Part shown: piece after piece, positions 32,650 through 44,455 of the stretch
How positions within the stretch are numbered: position 1 is the first letter of the stretch
How the letters are laid out: each line of letters opens with the position of its first letter
Assembly: GCA_024509875.1 (NCBI GenBank)
Contig: JAMPIV010019857.1
Location: forward strand, 496,001-560,000
Reading direction: 5' to 3'
Source of the DNA: Oreohelix idahoensis
Taxonomy: Eukaryota > Mollusca > Gastropoda > Stylommatophora > Oreohelicidae
Length of the DNA stretch: 64,000 bases
Translations under genes and position numbers: made by a program
The notes under the pieces: generated by a model
Database searches by the model: none
What the model saw: the letters and a program-made list of their open reading frames with translations, nothing else
Told to the model about the DNA's origin: nothing

Positions 32650-33180
32650 GGGAGACTTTTTCAGGCCATAAATCGAGGATTCCTCAGCAAGAGAGAGGTT
32701 GGTAAGAAAACGAAGATGGCTGTATACCGCTCCACCTATGTCCCAGTCTTGACATATGGATGTGAGTCATGGGCAATGACTACAACCCACAAAAGCCAGA
32801 TCCAAACCTCAGAAATGAGGTATCTGAGGAAAGTGGTTGAAGTAACAAGAAGAGACATGGTACGCAACCAGATGATACGTCAAGGCCTTAAATCCTATCC
32901 CCTGCAGACGCAAGTAGAACGGTCCCAATTAAGATGGTTTGGCCATGTCTGCAGAATGGGAGAAGATCGGCTACCACGACAAGCATGGGAAACAAAGAGC
33001 CAAGGATCCAGACCCCCAGGACGACCCAGAGTCTGCTGGGAGGACAACATTAGACAATCTGTGAAGGACCGAGGACTAGAATGGAACCAGACCAGGAGGA
33101 AGACAGCCGATAGGATAGCCTGGCGCTCTCTCTTCCAAACCTCTACACCTCACAGTAGAAGGGGAACGACTAAGTAAGTA
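32650..33180 (+). pseudogene. LINE ORF2 C-terminus, type 4, copy 2
   Basis: Frame 32716-33177 has KMAVYRSTYVPVLTYGCESW, RYLRKVVEVTRRD, QLRWFGHVCRMGEDRLPRQA and PGRPRVCWEDNIR, ending HSRRGTTK. TYGCESW and WFGHVCRM are standard C-terminal motifs of RTE/CR1-like ORF2. 5' truncated, as usual for LINE copies. A shared taagtaagtaag tail follows. It forms an inverted pair with 31388-31640. Confidence 0.88.
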
Positions 33181-33497
33181 AGTAAGTAGTAAGAAAAGAA
33201 ATCTACAAATTTGTCATTCTGAAGACAGTTGTATAAGATCTAACATTACCAACCACTGCTCAGAGATGCACGACTGGAATTTGAACCACGATTTTGACAA
33301 ATGCTCAGAAAGAAACAGTCAAATTTCTCGTTATTAATCTCAGAAATCATTGTTTTGTACTGGAAACAAAAGTCTGAAAAAGCTAGCGAGTTGTCAAACA
33401 GTTTTAAATAAACCTGATTATTGTTATTATTATAATTATTGCTTTAAGCGCAGTAATATAATCACCTATTTCTGTAAATATCATCATCCCTATTACC

Positions 33498-33690
33498 CTT
33501 CAGCTCCCTGTGAAAGACAGGCCTTCTGTTTAAGCTAAACATTCCTATCCCGTGCCATCCATATGTTCTCACAATATTTAAATCCTTTTCAAATCCATCT
33601 CCAATTCTCTTCTCTATGTGTTTTTGGGTTTCCATTAATTCACTGACCTTGAGGATTTCAGAACAAGGATTGCTTTGCGATGCTCTCATC
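33498..33690 (-). repeat. LINE 3' end, type 3, copy 2 (diverged)
   Basis: cttcagctccctgtgaaaga, tcccgtgccatcc and a tctctatgtgtttttgggtt stretch align with the other copies. From 33691 to 34095 nothing is recognised. Confidence 0.55.
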
Positions 33691-34101
33691 TGGTTTACTC
33701 ACTGCATGTCTTAATCAATGCTCTTTTGCAATCAGTTCCAAGCAGGTGACCTTTATTTCTTGCTCATTTGGTATTTCACAGCTAACTTGTAACTTCTCAC
33801 GGCTAGAGATATTGGAGATCTCATGGAACAGGTCTATTTAGAATATTTTGAAAATACTCTGTCCATCTTTTCATTTGCTCTTAAATACTGCTAAGTAATT
33901 TCCCATTCTTGTCCTTGACAAGGCCATCTGATTGCTTATAATTCAATGTTAGCTTCCTTTTCCTGCTGTAAAGATCCTCCGTGCTGTCTAATCTGAACAA
34001 CATGTGTGGCTAAATTTCCTTCCCCATTAACCACATTTGTGGTTCATTTACGAATCTGGCTGCCTGCTAAAGAGCTCTAGAGCTTTTGTGTGTGAGAGAA
34101 T

Positions 34102-34210
<109 letters not shown>

Positions 34211-34424
34211 CACGAGCTAGAAAGAGAGATAATATGAATGACAAAATAAAGGAAAAGAAATGAAAGACACCAAGAACACAATGATGAAAAGAATGACAAT
34301 GCAGAAAGGTAAGAAGCAAGATAGGAGAGGAATAATGCAGATAGTTAAGAAGTAAGTATACAGGTTGGCAGAAAGGACACAGGCAGGCAGTAAGGAAGCG
34401 AGGAAAAAAAATTGAAAAACATAC

Positions 34425-34523
34425 CTGTGCTGATCATCTGTTGTCAAGAAGAAAGCATTCCCAGTTACCTCCTCATCTGAGCTGTCCTCTGGAGCTTCAT
34501 TGATCCACTTGTCAAGATCTAGG
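34425..34523 (-). CDS. AP3D1: AP-3 complex subunit delta exon
   Basis: 99 nt: C completes Gly, then LDLDKWINEAPEDSSDEEV and TGNAFFLTTDDQH, with AG of a split Arg at donor CACAG|gtatgt. LDLD-x-WINE followed by an acidic Ser/Asp/Glu patch is a distinctive AP-3 delta motif just after the solenoid trunk. Confidence 0.95.
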
Positions 34524-34689
34524 CTGTAGATGATTAACAAAGTAAAGTTCGAAAGAGCAACCATTTCAAAATAGACTGAACACCAAATTAACAAGAACTA
34601 CATATGAATTATATGCAAAATACTAATTACCTTATATACCAGTGCTGGTGCTGGGACATAACACCTCCTCCATTATCTGCTGTTCATTT

Positions 34690-34957
34690 TTCTTCTTCCT
34701 TGTTCATCCTCAGATATCCACATTAATGAATCTAATAAAGGCAGTAGTCAGCTCAAGGTCTCTGACATCTCCAAACAGATTTTCGTGGAGAGAAGTAGGT
34801 TGTTGCCATATGCTACTCCATTCACTGTTGTATATTAATCAGGACTGCAGCAGATGTTCGGTTGTCATGGGGCTGATGCCACAGAGATCTGTTGTACCAA
34901 ACCTGTACTTGTGGTGTAGATGGTACCTCAATCTGTTATGACAAGTGCGCAGCTGGA
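34690..34957 (-). pseudogene. LINE ORF2 C-terminus, type 1, copy 2
   Basis: Reverse reading gives LRTCHNRLRYHLHHKYRFG, TTEHLLQSCPD and LFGDVRDLELTTAFIRF, aligned with the copy at 13420-13806 (LYGDANSLKLTTAFF). Frameshifts and stops are present. Confidence 0.7.
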
Positions 34958-35328
34958 AAATGATGACCTGGTCTCACCTGGATAGCTGTTGATGGGCATA
35001 ATTTTGGTTTTATTTGGCCTTGGTGTTCTCTTTTCCATTTGTACTTAAATGTAGATCTGCTGTTCAAACTGTCTCAAAATATTGGTTTCATTACATGCTC
35101 AACTCTACTCTACCCAGCCAAAAACAAAGTGCAATCTTATTATTATTTTTTTGGTTGAAATATTACAAAATCATTGACCACTCATTTGTTTCCTCAGAGA
35201 CACCCAGGAACTGCACAAGAAAAATCCCTTCAGTATAATTTATATGTGTTCACTCAGCTAATGCAAGATATCTGACATCAACAGGCCATTCATCCCTATC
35301 TGCTAAACTCAGGATCTGAAACCCTTAC

Positions 35329-35474
35329 CCTTCTGGAACTTGGACCTTCCGTTGAGCTTTGGGTGCAACAGGGTTGAGCTCTCCAGCATACAAATTTTCT
35401 ACCTCATCTGCCACAGCAGCACCCTTTTCTTCCAGTTTCACAATATACTTCACTATTTGCAGGATGCTGCATGC
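35329..35474 (-). CDS. AP3D1: AP-3 complex subunit delta exon
   Basis: 146 nt: 48 codons from phase 0 plus GG of Gly; acceptor attcgtag, donor GG|gtaagg. It encodes ACSILQIVKYIVKLEEKG, a gap-helix, then LYAGELNPVAPKAQRKVQVP EG. The [AS]C-x-LQ-x-[VI]KYI start continues QER of the previous exon, and GELNPVAPKAQ-K-V-VPEG is a strongly conserved delta motif at the end of the trunk. Confidence 0.96.
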
Positions 35475-35901
35475 CTACGAATGAATAAATAGATAACAAA
35501 TGAAAGCTATAATGAATATTCTAACTTACTTTATTTCTAAAAACGTGTAAACTCTGAATGTTTTCCATAAATGTCACGAGGGATGATGAGATGAGACAAT
35601 GTGACAGAAATGTACAAATATGGAACTAAGTGCATTACTACATCACTTTATAGTCGTAAGAATTCAATAAAGGCAGCATTCCTCAGCATAAAACTAAATG
35701 CCAGAGTTCTGTATAACATCTGAGACAGTTTCTGAAAAACAGAATGCAGCGAAGGATGAAATGAGGGCAGAAACGTTAATCAGCCTTTTGAGCTTCTAAG
35801 ATTCTTTGCTGCAAACAAGTGTTCCCAGTTACCTTTTAGTTAAATATTGCTTCCATGTTTTTTCCTTCAGCATTCTTTCAGATTCAATCAGTCAATACTC
35901 C

Positions 35902-36140
35902 CCCAGCTCCCCAAGGAGCATAAGCCTTCAACAAACACATGCCAAGTCCTCCTGTCGCGTGCCATCAGCTCAAAGTCCTCCTATGTCTTCCTCATGGTTT
36001 TCATTTCTTCGATATTTCTCTTCTCCATGTGTTCTTTGGTCTGCCTCTATTTCTCTTACCCTGTGGATTCCACAACAAGGACTGCCTTGTCAGGTTATCA
36101 ACAAGTTTCCTCAATGTGTGTCCAATCTATCACCAGCGCC
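35902..36140 (-). repeat. LINE 3' end, type 3, copy 3
   Basis: Best-kept copy. In reverse it contains text like [18 protein letters not shown], then a noncoding end with tggcacgcgacaggagg and cttatgctccttggggagct. From 36141 to 36712 only AT-rich intron is seen. Confidence 0.7.
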
Positions 36141-36712
36141 TTCTTCCCATCTCTTGTTCCACTTGTACTTGCCTAGTTCTTGTCATCATTTCCATGTTGG
36201 TGACCTTGTCGTACTAAGCTGGTGACCACCTTGTACCATTTCAATCATTTTATTCTACTCAAGCACACATTTATCTGTTCTTTATGGTTGTTTTTGTTGT
36301 TCTCCTTGCTTCAGAGCCACACAACATGGCTGACTTGACTTCGACTCAAATGCCAAATTAGTCCTTTTGGATTCACTTTCTATATATAAAAAATGTGCTG
36401 GGATTGACAAACAGTAGCAATACACCGATTTACATTTTGGACCTTCATATCATGTGGAGATACAATGTCACCACTGACAGCCAGGAGCAGAATGAAGTCC
36501 TTGAATTCAAATAAGCCCTGCCAAGAACGATATAACTAGGAGACACATGATGGAAAAGCCTAGCTTATGAATGTCTCCTATGCTATCCAAAATTGTCATC
36601 ACAACTGGCAATTCTACTACAATCATACCTTTAGAACAAAAACCATACCTCCAAACATATTAAATACAGTGAAAGGCAACTCTTACTGAGAGCCATTAGT
36701 GCCACAATCACT

Positions 36713-36880
36713 GCCTTTCAGCTCCCTAGGAGCATAGGCCTTCACAAACTCATACTAAATCCTCCTATGCCATGTCATCAGTTTCAGGTCTTCCCCATCC
36801 TTTCATTTCTGTCTCTAGTTCTCTTCTCCTTGTGTTTTTTAGTTTCCCTCTACCTCTCTTAACATGGGTATTTATTCCAG
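36713..36880 (-). repeat. LINE 3' end, type 3, copy 4
   Basis: cagctccctaggagcatagg, tcctatgccatgtcatcagt and ctctagttctcttctccttg match copy 3 in order; shorter. Confidence 0.65.
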
Positions 36881-36984
36881 GACTGCCCTATCACTGCCAC
36901 CATAATCAAATAATTAGATGTTGCTTTAAATGCAAATTTAATTGACCTTTACAGGCCCTTTTCATCATATAAACATATACCTAC

Positions 36985-37216
36985 CCTCTCCTGAACCTCT
37001 AAGTCTCCACTCTGAATGAACACCGGAAGCTTTTCCTGCAGCAAAGCATGGACTTCTTTCTTCAAATCTTCATCCTCCTTGGCCTCTGCAGCCTTCAGGA
37101 TCTTGCCATAAAGTTTTAAGATATTTTGTACAAAGATGGACTGAATATGACCTGGGAGGGATGTGATCTTTGGCTTCAGCATGGCTTCTAAGGTAGCCTT
37201 TGGGTTGCTGAGATGT
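36985..37216 (-). CDS. AP3D1: AP-3 complex subunit delta exon
   Basis: 232 nt: A completes Glu, then 77 codons ending QER in phase 0 at GAGAGG|gtaggt; acceptor cttatttcag. It encodes HLSNPKATLEAMLKPKITSL, PGHIQSIFVQNILKLYGKIL, an acidic Lys/Glu insertion, and LPVFIQSGDLEVQER. LEAML-[RK]-P-x-[IV]-TSLPGHIQ-x-[VI]-[FY]-VQN and QS-[AG]-DLEVQER are conserved trunk motifs. Part of the alpha-solenoid that packs in the AP-3 core. Confidence 0.97.
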
Positions 37217-37492
37217 CTGAAATAAGACAAGCAAATTATGCAAAAAGGTAAAAGTTTGTATAATTAAACAAAGAACCTAATTCAAACACCTGATGTGTAA
37301 TACTAAGTTTTCTCAGAAGTCTTGATAAGCCTACCTGCCATTTTAATTTCTTTTATCAAGACGTCATTACACAGCAAGGAACTCTTCAGAAAAGAATTAG
37401 CGTGAGTGAATTTTCTCCTACAAATTTAAGCAGAATACTGCAAGCCATATTTTATAACATTATTATTGATCAACTTCAATATCACTACTCAC

Positions 37493-37596
37493 TCAGAAAA
37501 TTCTCCACAAATCCAGGCTGCTGCGTGCAGGACTTCACAGATACCATTTCTCTGCGAGTTGTTTGCCAGGATATGTGAGTTTTCCAGAAGGATAGC
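37493..37596 (-). CDS. AP3D1: AP-3 complex subunit delta exon
   Basis: 104 nt: 34 codons from phase 0 plus GA of Glu; acceptor cttctcag, donor CTGA|gtgagt. It encodes AILLENSHILANNSQRNGIC and EVLHAAAWICGEFS. The QRNGICEVL-[YH]-AAAWICGEFSE string is nearly invariant in delta subunits. The 10.2 kb intron before it holds the mariner/LTR nest. Confidence 0.97.
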
Positions 37597-38069
37597 CTGA
37601 GAAGCCAGAAAACATCTATTACTGACTGAAAAGAATTTACTTCAATATTTTTTAGAAAACGGTAAAACTACAAAAGACATAAAGAGAAAGAATGCGTGTT
37701 GTGCGTTGAAGCCTTTGGTCAAACCAGATAAACAAGCATATTCTGACAAAGTGACCTTGACTCTCCCTCTGTTGTCAGGTCAACTCACTACTGAAGTGTT
37801 ATAATGTATTCTCTACTTCAGAGGTTCTAAATCTTTTTGACCTCTCCTAAGAGGAAACCTAATGCTCACATTTCCTGTTGTTCCCCAAATGAATCAATGA
37901 ACCAATCAAAACATAACGGAGATGTTACAGCTATTACTTATTAATCTATTCCTCACATACACTGCTCAACCAAAGGATGGTTTGGTTGTGTTTCATTTGA
38001 TACAAACATAACATAGAAAACTATATACATATACACACCAAGAAAATGAAGCATAACAACATTAAAAAA

Positions 38070-38330
38070 GAAGGTAAAGGTTGTCCCATAGCAGAAACTG
38101 CTGCAGGGGAGTGAAGTGTTAGAGACTTAACTTTACTAGGTCCAGCCATGACAAGGGGCGTGACCAGTTCCATTCCTTGTTGCCTTTTTTCTTCCCTAAC
38201 TTAAGAACAAAGTCAGGTACCCATTTACAGCTGGGTAAACTGGAGCGTGATGATGCCGTGAATCGAACCCGGCACCTAGCTGCGAGAGACCAGCACTCTA
38301 ACCACTCTGTTAACCGGACACTCCAAACGT
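38070..38330 (-). repeat. SINE-D copy 5 (best preserved)
   Basis: On the minus strand the tRNA-like head has an A box (ggttagagtgctgg) and a B box (gggttcgattc), followed by the core tacccagctgtaaatgggta and body. 37597-38069 shows nothing else. Confidence 0.85.
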
Positions 38331-38439
38331 GCAATCCTTATTTATTAGGATATTTTCAAAGTTTAAAATTCAATTCTCTAGCACTTCATTTTTTGTGACA
38401 TGTCAGGTTTTTCCAATGAGGTCTTCATATGTATATGTG

Positions 38440-38637
<198 letters not shown>

Positions 38638-38729
38638 TCGTTTGTTTCTTCAATGGGTTTTTCCGCTACGATGCACGGCGCAATGTACCCTATTTACCGG
38701 ATCTGCTGCTCCAAAGATTTGACAAAACA

Positions 38730-39106
38730 ATGGAAAAAAAGGAGGCCAGAGCTGTGATAAAATTTCTGATGTTTCAGGGAAAAACACCTACAGAAATACA
38801 CAGGGAGATGGAACCAGTGTTTCGTGATTCTTGTCCTTCATATACTTCGGTAAAAAAACTGGTGTCAACAGTTTAAGTGCGGCCGCTCAAATGTTGCTGA
38901 TCTGCCAAGATCTGGTAGACCAGCCTCAGAGTGCAACGATGAAAATGCAACAAGAGTGAAGAAAATCATTGACCAGTATCGAAAAATGACAATTGTGGAG
39001 ATAGCTAGTAGAGTAAAACTAAATGAAAGAACAGTTTATAGAATTTTACACAAAAGACTGAACATGAAAAAAGTGTGTGCACGCTGGGTTCCGCAACTGT
39101 TGACAC
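38730..39106 (+). pseudogene. mariner transposase, N-terminal part
   Basis: From ATG 38730: ARAVIKFLMFQGKTPTEIHR, a one-base insertion near 38862 that breaks KNWCQQFKCGR, then DLPRSGRPASE and MTIVEIASRVKLNERTVYRI, ending VPQLLT at the LTR insertion. This covers both helix-turn-helix DNA-binding motifs. It continues at 46661. Confidence 0.92.
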
Positions 39107-41781
39107 TGTCACGAAGTGGTTTTAATTTTATAGAGTGTGCCTGAATGAAAGCAAGACCCTAGTATGAGAAAGTCTGAGAAGATAGAATTTAGATGGAAAA
39201 TGACATGCCTGTGGACAGGTGAGACTATTGGCTCAAGAGATAGACCCAGGATTTGAATCTCCCCCTGCCGCTTCGTGACTAAAAAAAATGGCTATAGTCT
39301 CCCCACCTCTGACTGCCTTGAAACACAAGGAGATAAGGTGTATAATTACGACCACAAACACCACTATACAGACAACATAGAGTAAGTATAGTAAAGAATA
39401 GAAGCTGATCCAGTAAATAATATATGTATATATTTATTTACATACAAGAAAAAAACATAAAATGGCATCATACGTCATCAAGTCAGTCGATAGCGTGCAC
39501 TGTTGCACGGCCTGGAAAAATCAAGGTAACAATTAAATTGAGAGACACTCAACAAAAAAAAACCCCAAATCACATTCACTCTTCCTGTCACCCTGCTGAG
39601 GAACAATAAAAATGGTTAGTGATTTAAACCAAATCTACTTTGGTGGGGCTGTCAACTTTTAGCCTCCACTCTCTAACACTAATAAATTTCTGTCTTAGTC
39701 CTGGTGACTCTTCCTCAACGAACGGCTACACAGCTTTCTACTAGTTAGGCGATAGGCGCCGATAACTACACCACAAGAAATGCTACAATTAATAGACTTG
39801 GTTTTTCGAACGCAGACTCAGTGTCTATCCGTCCAATGGATACTGAACAGACCCTACTGGTCCTGTCTATTTTCTCCCTCCTCTATCTTTCTCTCTTGAT
39901 CTCAGTGTCTCTCTAACACTCGAGGGCTGATGATGCGGCATCTCCGTTACGCTCTTCTCTTGATTTCTATCAGGACCTAGGTATGGTAACCCTGTCACCT
40001 GTTCCTGATTTTGGTGATGACGATGTTCGGATATCAAGCATGAGGGACTTGATTAACTGTAGACAAAACTTTTCTGCTGCTGAATAGCTTCCCTCTTTTA
40101 ACCCGCCCCGGAGTTAGAGGAAAAAACCACAGCCTTGATTTCAGGCTGTACAAAATGAAACTAGTCTCCCGGCCACCTGCCGTTGCTAGAGACTATAATA
40201 GCGAGGCTCTCGGCTGTATGATAAATAAACCTCGGTCCAGCTGAAGCATAGGGACTTCACTGCCAGAGACCATAGGGTAATTTTCTTTTGCTCCTGACGA
40301 TACTCGAGTACTCTGACCCTGAGATATGTCTTTTGCCGTGGATAATTTTATTTGACAAAATTATGCTCCCCACTGTTTCGCCGAGACTCGCTGAAATTAA
40401 AAGAAACAGCGACTCATGTACACCCACTCTAAAATCGCTTATCGCTAACATATACGATACAGAAAATAATTCTATACACGTGTCTCTTCATTCTCACTTC
40501 TTCCCTCCTTCTCTCGTTCTTCACATAATACATGAAATACTATTATCCCACGTGGCACTAAAATCACACTTATCCTCCCCTTCTCTCGTTCTTCTCACAA
40601 TACATAAAATACCACTATCCCACGTGGCCTCTTCATCCTCCCTTCTTCTACTAAAATCTGCCAGGTAAAACAAACAATAGCCCAGACCCGTCTGACATGT
40701 TACATGGCCGTTACGCATGGCCGATCACGTGTTCAAACTTGACAAAAATAGGGAAATCCTTTTACCCATTAACACAGGAGTTTCCCCGGCTTACTCTTAT
40801 TAAATTAAATCTCGCTATAGGAATAGTTTCCTCCCCTAAGCAGTATAATTCATTTACAACGTAAATCTGAACCCTCCGACAATATTTCTCACATTTTTAA
40901 GGCTCAGAAAAATTAACGAACACACCAGGGATTTCCCCATAAATTTACATTAGAAAATATACAGGAATAAATGGTGGTTTTACATAACATCCTACAAATA
41001 TGGCACACGTGTTTCTCACAACTTCACACACTCCTATCTATTGCCAAAATCATAGAAAGAATAAGCACACTGTTGCATTACGTCGTTCTTCAAAAATAGT
41101 AATTAATGGCGCTATCGTTTATTTTAAAACTGAAAAGTTAATCTTTACCTAAGGGCGAATTTCTCAAAGAACCCTCTAATGAATAAAACGATAATACGAT
41201 AAAATCTTACATACCAATTCATCGCTGGTTTTTCCCACAGTGGAGAACGATAAATTACGTAGTCTGACGGCTGGCACTTATTTTTTCATAGAGACCGAAT
41301 CCCCGTTTTCTGTCCCATATATACAAGAGCAACCGCCCACGCGGATTTCCCTTCCTACGCAAATCCCGGACCAATGGGAGCGCTAGAAAAATTAGTACTA
41401 TCAACCCACGCAAACCCCGCGTGCTTCCGGCCGCGTGCTTCCGGCCTCGTCATATCGCGTGCCGGAAATGGCGATTATTTCCGTAAACAACGAACTTTAC
41501 GGGAATCGCGAAAAATCAGAAGAAAGTAAAACTGATGCTAGAATAAAATAAACCTACCATCATAAACGAACCCATTTAATTTATCTACTCAAAAAAAAAT
41601 ACCAACCACGATATATATTCAAATGAGAAGAAAAAAAATGGTGGAAAAGCGGGCCCGAAAATAGCGATTTCCGTAAACAACGGAAAATCGCGTGATCAGA
41701 AGAAAATAAAACTGGTGAAAATTCAAAATAAAAGAACAGGATCGGGCCGGTTGAAAGTCAGAATTACAGTGCCACATCACA
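39107..41781 (-). repeat. 3' LTR of copy A (long form)
   Basis: 2675 bp. Contains a 470-bp block (39387-39856) that the partner LTR lacks, with AATAAA-like signals (in reverse) near 39430. A TATA-like tatatatggg (reverse) is at about 41317-41326. Confidence 0.94.
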
Positions 41782-41795
41782 TAAGTCCCCCCTTT
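41782..41795 (-). promoter_or_regulatory. Polypurine tract of copy A
   Basis: Minus strand aaaggggggactta directly next to the 3' LTR, identical to copy B. Confidence 0.85.
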
Positions 41796-41870
41796 CAAGT
41801 ACGGGAACCGTGCTAAATCACTGAAATCTCTGGGTTTCATACTTGCCCGTATCTAGATCTACATCCCGAT

Positions 41871-44009
41871 CTAATCACTGTCATAATTAGGATTATCATA
41901 CAGGCCCATCTCCATATCCTTGAGAATCTTGGCAAGCCCTGGATCGTGAGGGTCACGCCATGGGATTTCCTCCTGGCGACTGCAACATGACTGGTCGCCC
42001 TTCCTCCTGCCTCTCATGTGTTTCCTTCGCCCACGAATTTTCCTGGCGGCGCGTGGTAAATAATGATTACCAGATGGTGCGACCTCCCAGTGTTTTGAAA
42101 CGGACTGACTGGCTTGGCCAGACATCGCCGTAACAGGGCGTAACTGTTTACAGTTGACTGAAGAACCGTGCACATGTTTCTTCTTGTCAGTATTTCCCTC
42201 CCTTGAGAGATGTAATACCATCGGGGGCCTAATTCCCGATGACAAAGAAGATACTTCTGAAGGAAGAGGCGTCACCACTGTTTGACCTTTAGGCTGAACA
42301 GGGCTGACAGGCGAATATGCCTCTGTAAATAACATTCCACTGTCTTTAGAGGCGTCTCTCCTCCCCATAGCAAGACAAGGATGTTTGAGCTCCCGTGGGG
42401 CTCCGTGAATTTGGGGCTTTCCCCTTTCACTTTGCTGGCCTGCAGTAGGCCCTCTTGCATTAGCAAGAATCGGTGTGGTTGGGTTTCCCAAAACTATGTA
42501 TGGGCTTCCCAGGATGAAATCATGTGCTGGCTGTGCCATTACAGCTGCCTTAATGGTGCCAGACACAAACTGACATTTCACCTCAATATTGGCTACAGGC
42601 AGACGCTGTGAGATCCCTCTTCTCAAAATTCCACCAATCTCAACTAATTCTCCTGTCCACTGCCCTGGTTTCACCAAATGACGAGCGATGATACTGGGGT
42701 AAGTAAGCCCGCTGTCAAACAAACACGTAGTGGCCGTCCCATTCACTACGGCTGGTCCACTGTTAGAGAACAACTTCTCTGCCTGGACTGGTTCCCATTT
42801 ATTCCCTTTAGTCCATCTCACCGGCCTTAAACTAGCTGCATGGTGAGCTGGGGGTTTGTTCATACACCGAGATGTCCAGTGGGAAGTGGTTCTACAATTC
42901 TGACAATACCTCTCATTATCTCCTCTGTTCCTAGCAGGTTCCTGAGAGGTTGTTGTCGGTGCTCTGTTATGCTGCTGGGGGCGCAAGTTATAACCAGAAT
43001 GAGGCTCCTTGCGAGAAGGCCCTGGTTGCTGATGAGCTGGGGAAGTAGCCGGCTGCGATGATGAAGCTCCTTTGTCTGGGGCTGGCAGGTCTGGGTTTTT
43101 CCGTTTCTGTCCCAGTACTTCGGCTTGTGCTGTCTGGTACCTTTCTGCAAACAGAATAATCTGATCGAGTTGTTGGGCTCCCTGCTCCGCCAGATATCGC
43201 CTCAAGTCGGGGGACATGTTTGCCTTAACTTGTTCACACAGAACTAACTCCTCCAACCCTTCAAAAGTCTTTGCCAGTCCTGACAGTTCCCTCCAGCGAG
43301 TAAGGTAATTTCTCACCCGCTCGGCAAACTGTGCGAAACTCTCTCCCTTCTCCGGCCTGCTCTCCCTGAACATGGTTTGGCATTTCCGGGGTGTCCACTG
43401 AAATCTTTGCAATAAAGCATTTCGCAGTGCCTCGAAGTTGTTCTGATCATCTATGAGCATCTTGTTGTAAACTTCATATGCATGACCTTTGAGGTATTGT
43501 GATAATTTTAGACACCAAAGACTCTCGTCCAACCCGTATGCCTTTGCCATTCTTTGAAATTTTTCCAAGAACACGTCAATCTTTTCATTCCCGTTAGGGA
43601 ACGAGTCAAATGGGAAGCTCATGGCTGCCATCCGGGGCCCTCCGTTTCCTGAGGTGTCTGTCGCTCCTGCTCCGGGTGAATCTCCATTAGCTGAACTGCC
43701 CTCTGAGGATCGGTACTGTAGTTCCAGAGAACGCAGGGCAAGTTCATGCTGTCTCTCCGCTGCCTTCTCCTTCTCCTGGGCTTCCAATTTCCGAAGTTCC
43801 ATCTCGGCCTGCCTCTCCGCTGCTTTTGCGGTGGCTATCCTTTCCTCTTTCGCTGCTTCTGCGGCGGCTGCCCTGTCCTCTTTCTCTTTCTCCCGCTGAA
43901 TATGCCTATCATTTTCCCTTATCAGGTAGGCCTTAGTCTCCTCCTTATCCATTCCCATGTCCTGAGCAGCTTCTCGCCAGGCAGCTCGTAACTTGGCCAT
44001 ATCCGCCAT
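41871..44009 (-). CDS. Gag-protease polyprotein with retained C-terminal tail (LTR copy A)
   Basis: 712 codons from ATG 44009 (context aagATGg; the open frame goes nine codons further back but without ATG). N-terminal Ala/Glu/Arg-rich coiled coil (about 30-100); Gag core with FLEKFQRMAKAYGLDESLW and LVLCEQVKANMSPDLRRYLA (130-295), the latter SCAN-like as in Gmr1-type elements; basic Pro/Ser linker; CCHC zinc knuckle Cys369, Cys372, His377, Cys382; aspartic protease with DSG at 432-434 and an ILGSPY motif near 499. After about 585 the text jumps to an Arg-rich tail (RKIRGRRKHMRGRRKGD) ending GLYDNPNYDSD, which I infer is the end of a deleted Pol. Intact frame, so particle-forming protein is possible; reverse transcription would need help in trans. 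Confidence 0.92.
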   Translation of the reverse strand: MADMAKLRAAWREAAQDMGMDKEETKAYLIRENDRHIQREKEKEDRAAAAEAAKEERIATAKAAERQAEMELRKLEAQEKEKAAERQHELALRSLELQYRSSEGSSANGDSPGAGATDTSGNGGPRMAAMSFPFDSFPNGNEKIDVFLEKFQRMAKAYGLDESLWCLKLSQYLKGHAYEVYNKMLIDDQNNFEALRNALLQRFQWTPRKCQTMFRESRPEKGESFAQFAERVRNYLTRWRELSGLAKTFEGLEELVLCEQVKANMSPDLRRYLAEQGAQQLDQIILFAERYQTAQAEVLGQKRKNPDLPAPDKGASSSQPATSPAHQQPGPSRKEPHSGYNLRPQQHNRAPTTTSQEPARNRGDNERYCQNCRTTSHWTSRCMNKPPAHHAASLRPVRWTKGNKWEPVQAEKLFSNSGPAVVNGTATTCLFDSGLTYPSIIARHLVKPGQWTGELVEIGGILRRGISQRLPVANIEVKCQFVSGTIKAAVMAQPAHDFILGSPYIVLGNPTTPILANARGPTAGQQSERGKPQIHGAPRELKHPCLAMGRRDASKDSGMLFTEAYSPVSPVQPKGQTVVTPLPSEVSSLSSGIRPPMVLHLSREGNTDKKKHVHGSSVNCKQLRPVTAMSGQASQSVSKHWEVAPSGNHYLPRAARKIRGRRKHMRGRRKGDQSCCSRQEEIPWRDPHDPGLAKILKDMEMGLYDNPNYDSD

Positions 44010-44455
44010 CTTACCTGTAAACTGCTGTAAGTTCACAACTGACAGAAAATGACAGAAAGGAGAACAAAAGGAAGGAACAACCTGTTATGTAATAGGAAGT
44101 GTTCCTCCTATAACCGATGTCCCAAAAACCCGAACTCAGACTAGCGTCAAGTCTGAACAATAACCTGAGAAAAAAATTTAGTTAAGAAGCTACCAAAAAC
44201 TAAATTACCTTCCTGTTAAAGAAAAATATGTCGGTATGCCATCAATTACCTCTTAGTCATATAAATCAAAAATACCACAAAAATCTACTAGACTGTAACC
44301 TGTGGAAAAACTTATACTGGATCAGTTCTAATAGCTCAAGTCTAGGGGATATTTAAAGAAACTCTATTCTCAGAAAACTTTCTAGAGACAATCTATGAAT
44401 GTAGATCACAGAATTGATCTCAACAGAATGATCCACCGGACGATTGCCGCCCACT

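Noticed and set aside
32716..33177. Host gene
   Set aside because: It is the C-terminus of a LINE ORF2 with a second inverted copy nearby.
39107..41781. Solo LTR plus separate element
   Set aside because: One 5-bp duplication encloses both LTRs and the inside, so it is a single insertion.
43621..43991. Plus-strand frames opposite Gag
   Set aside because: Shadows of the Ala/Glu-rich coding strand; no motif of their own.
41871..44009. Full Gag-Pol polyprotein
   Set aside because: No reverse transcriptase, RNase H or integrase motif; the frame jumps from protease to a short tail.
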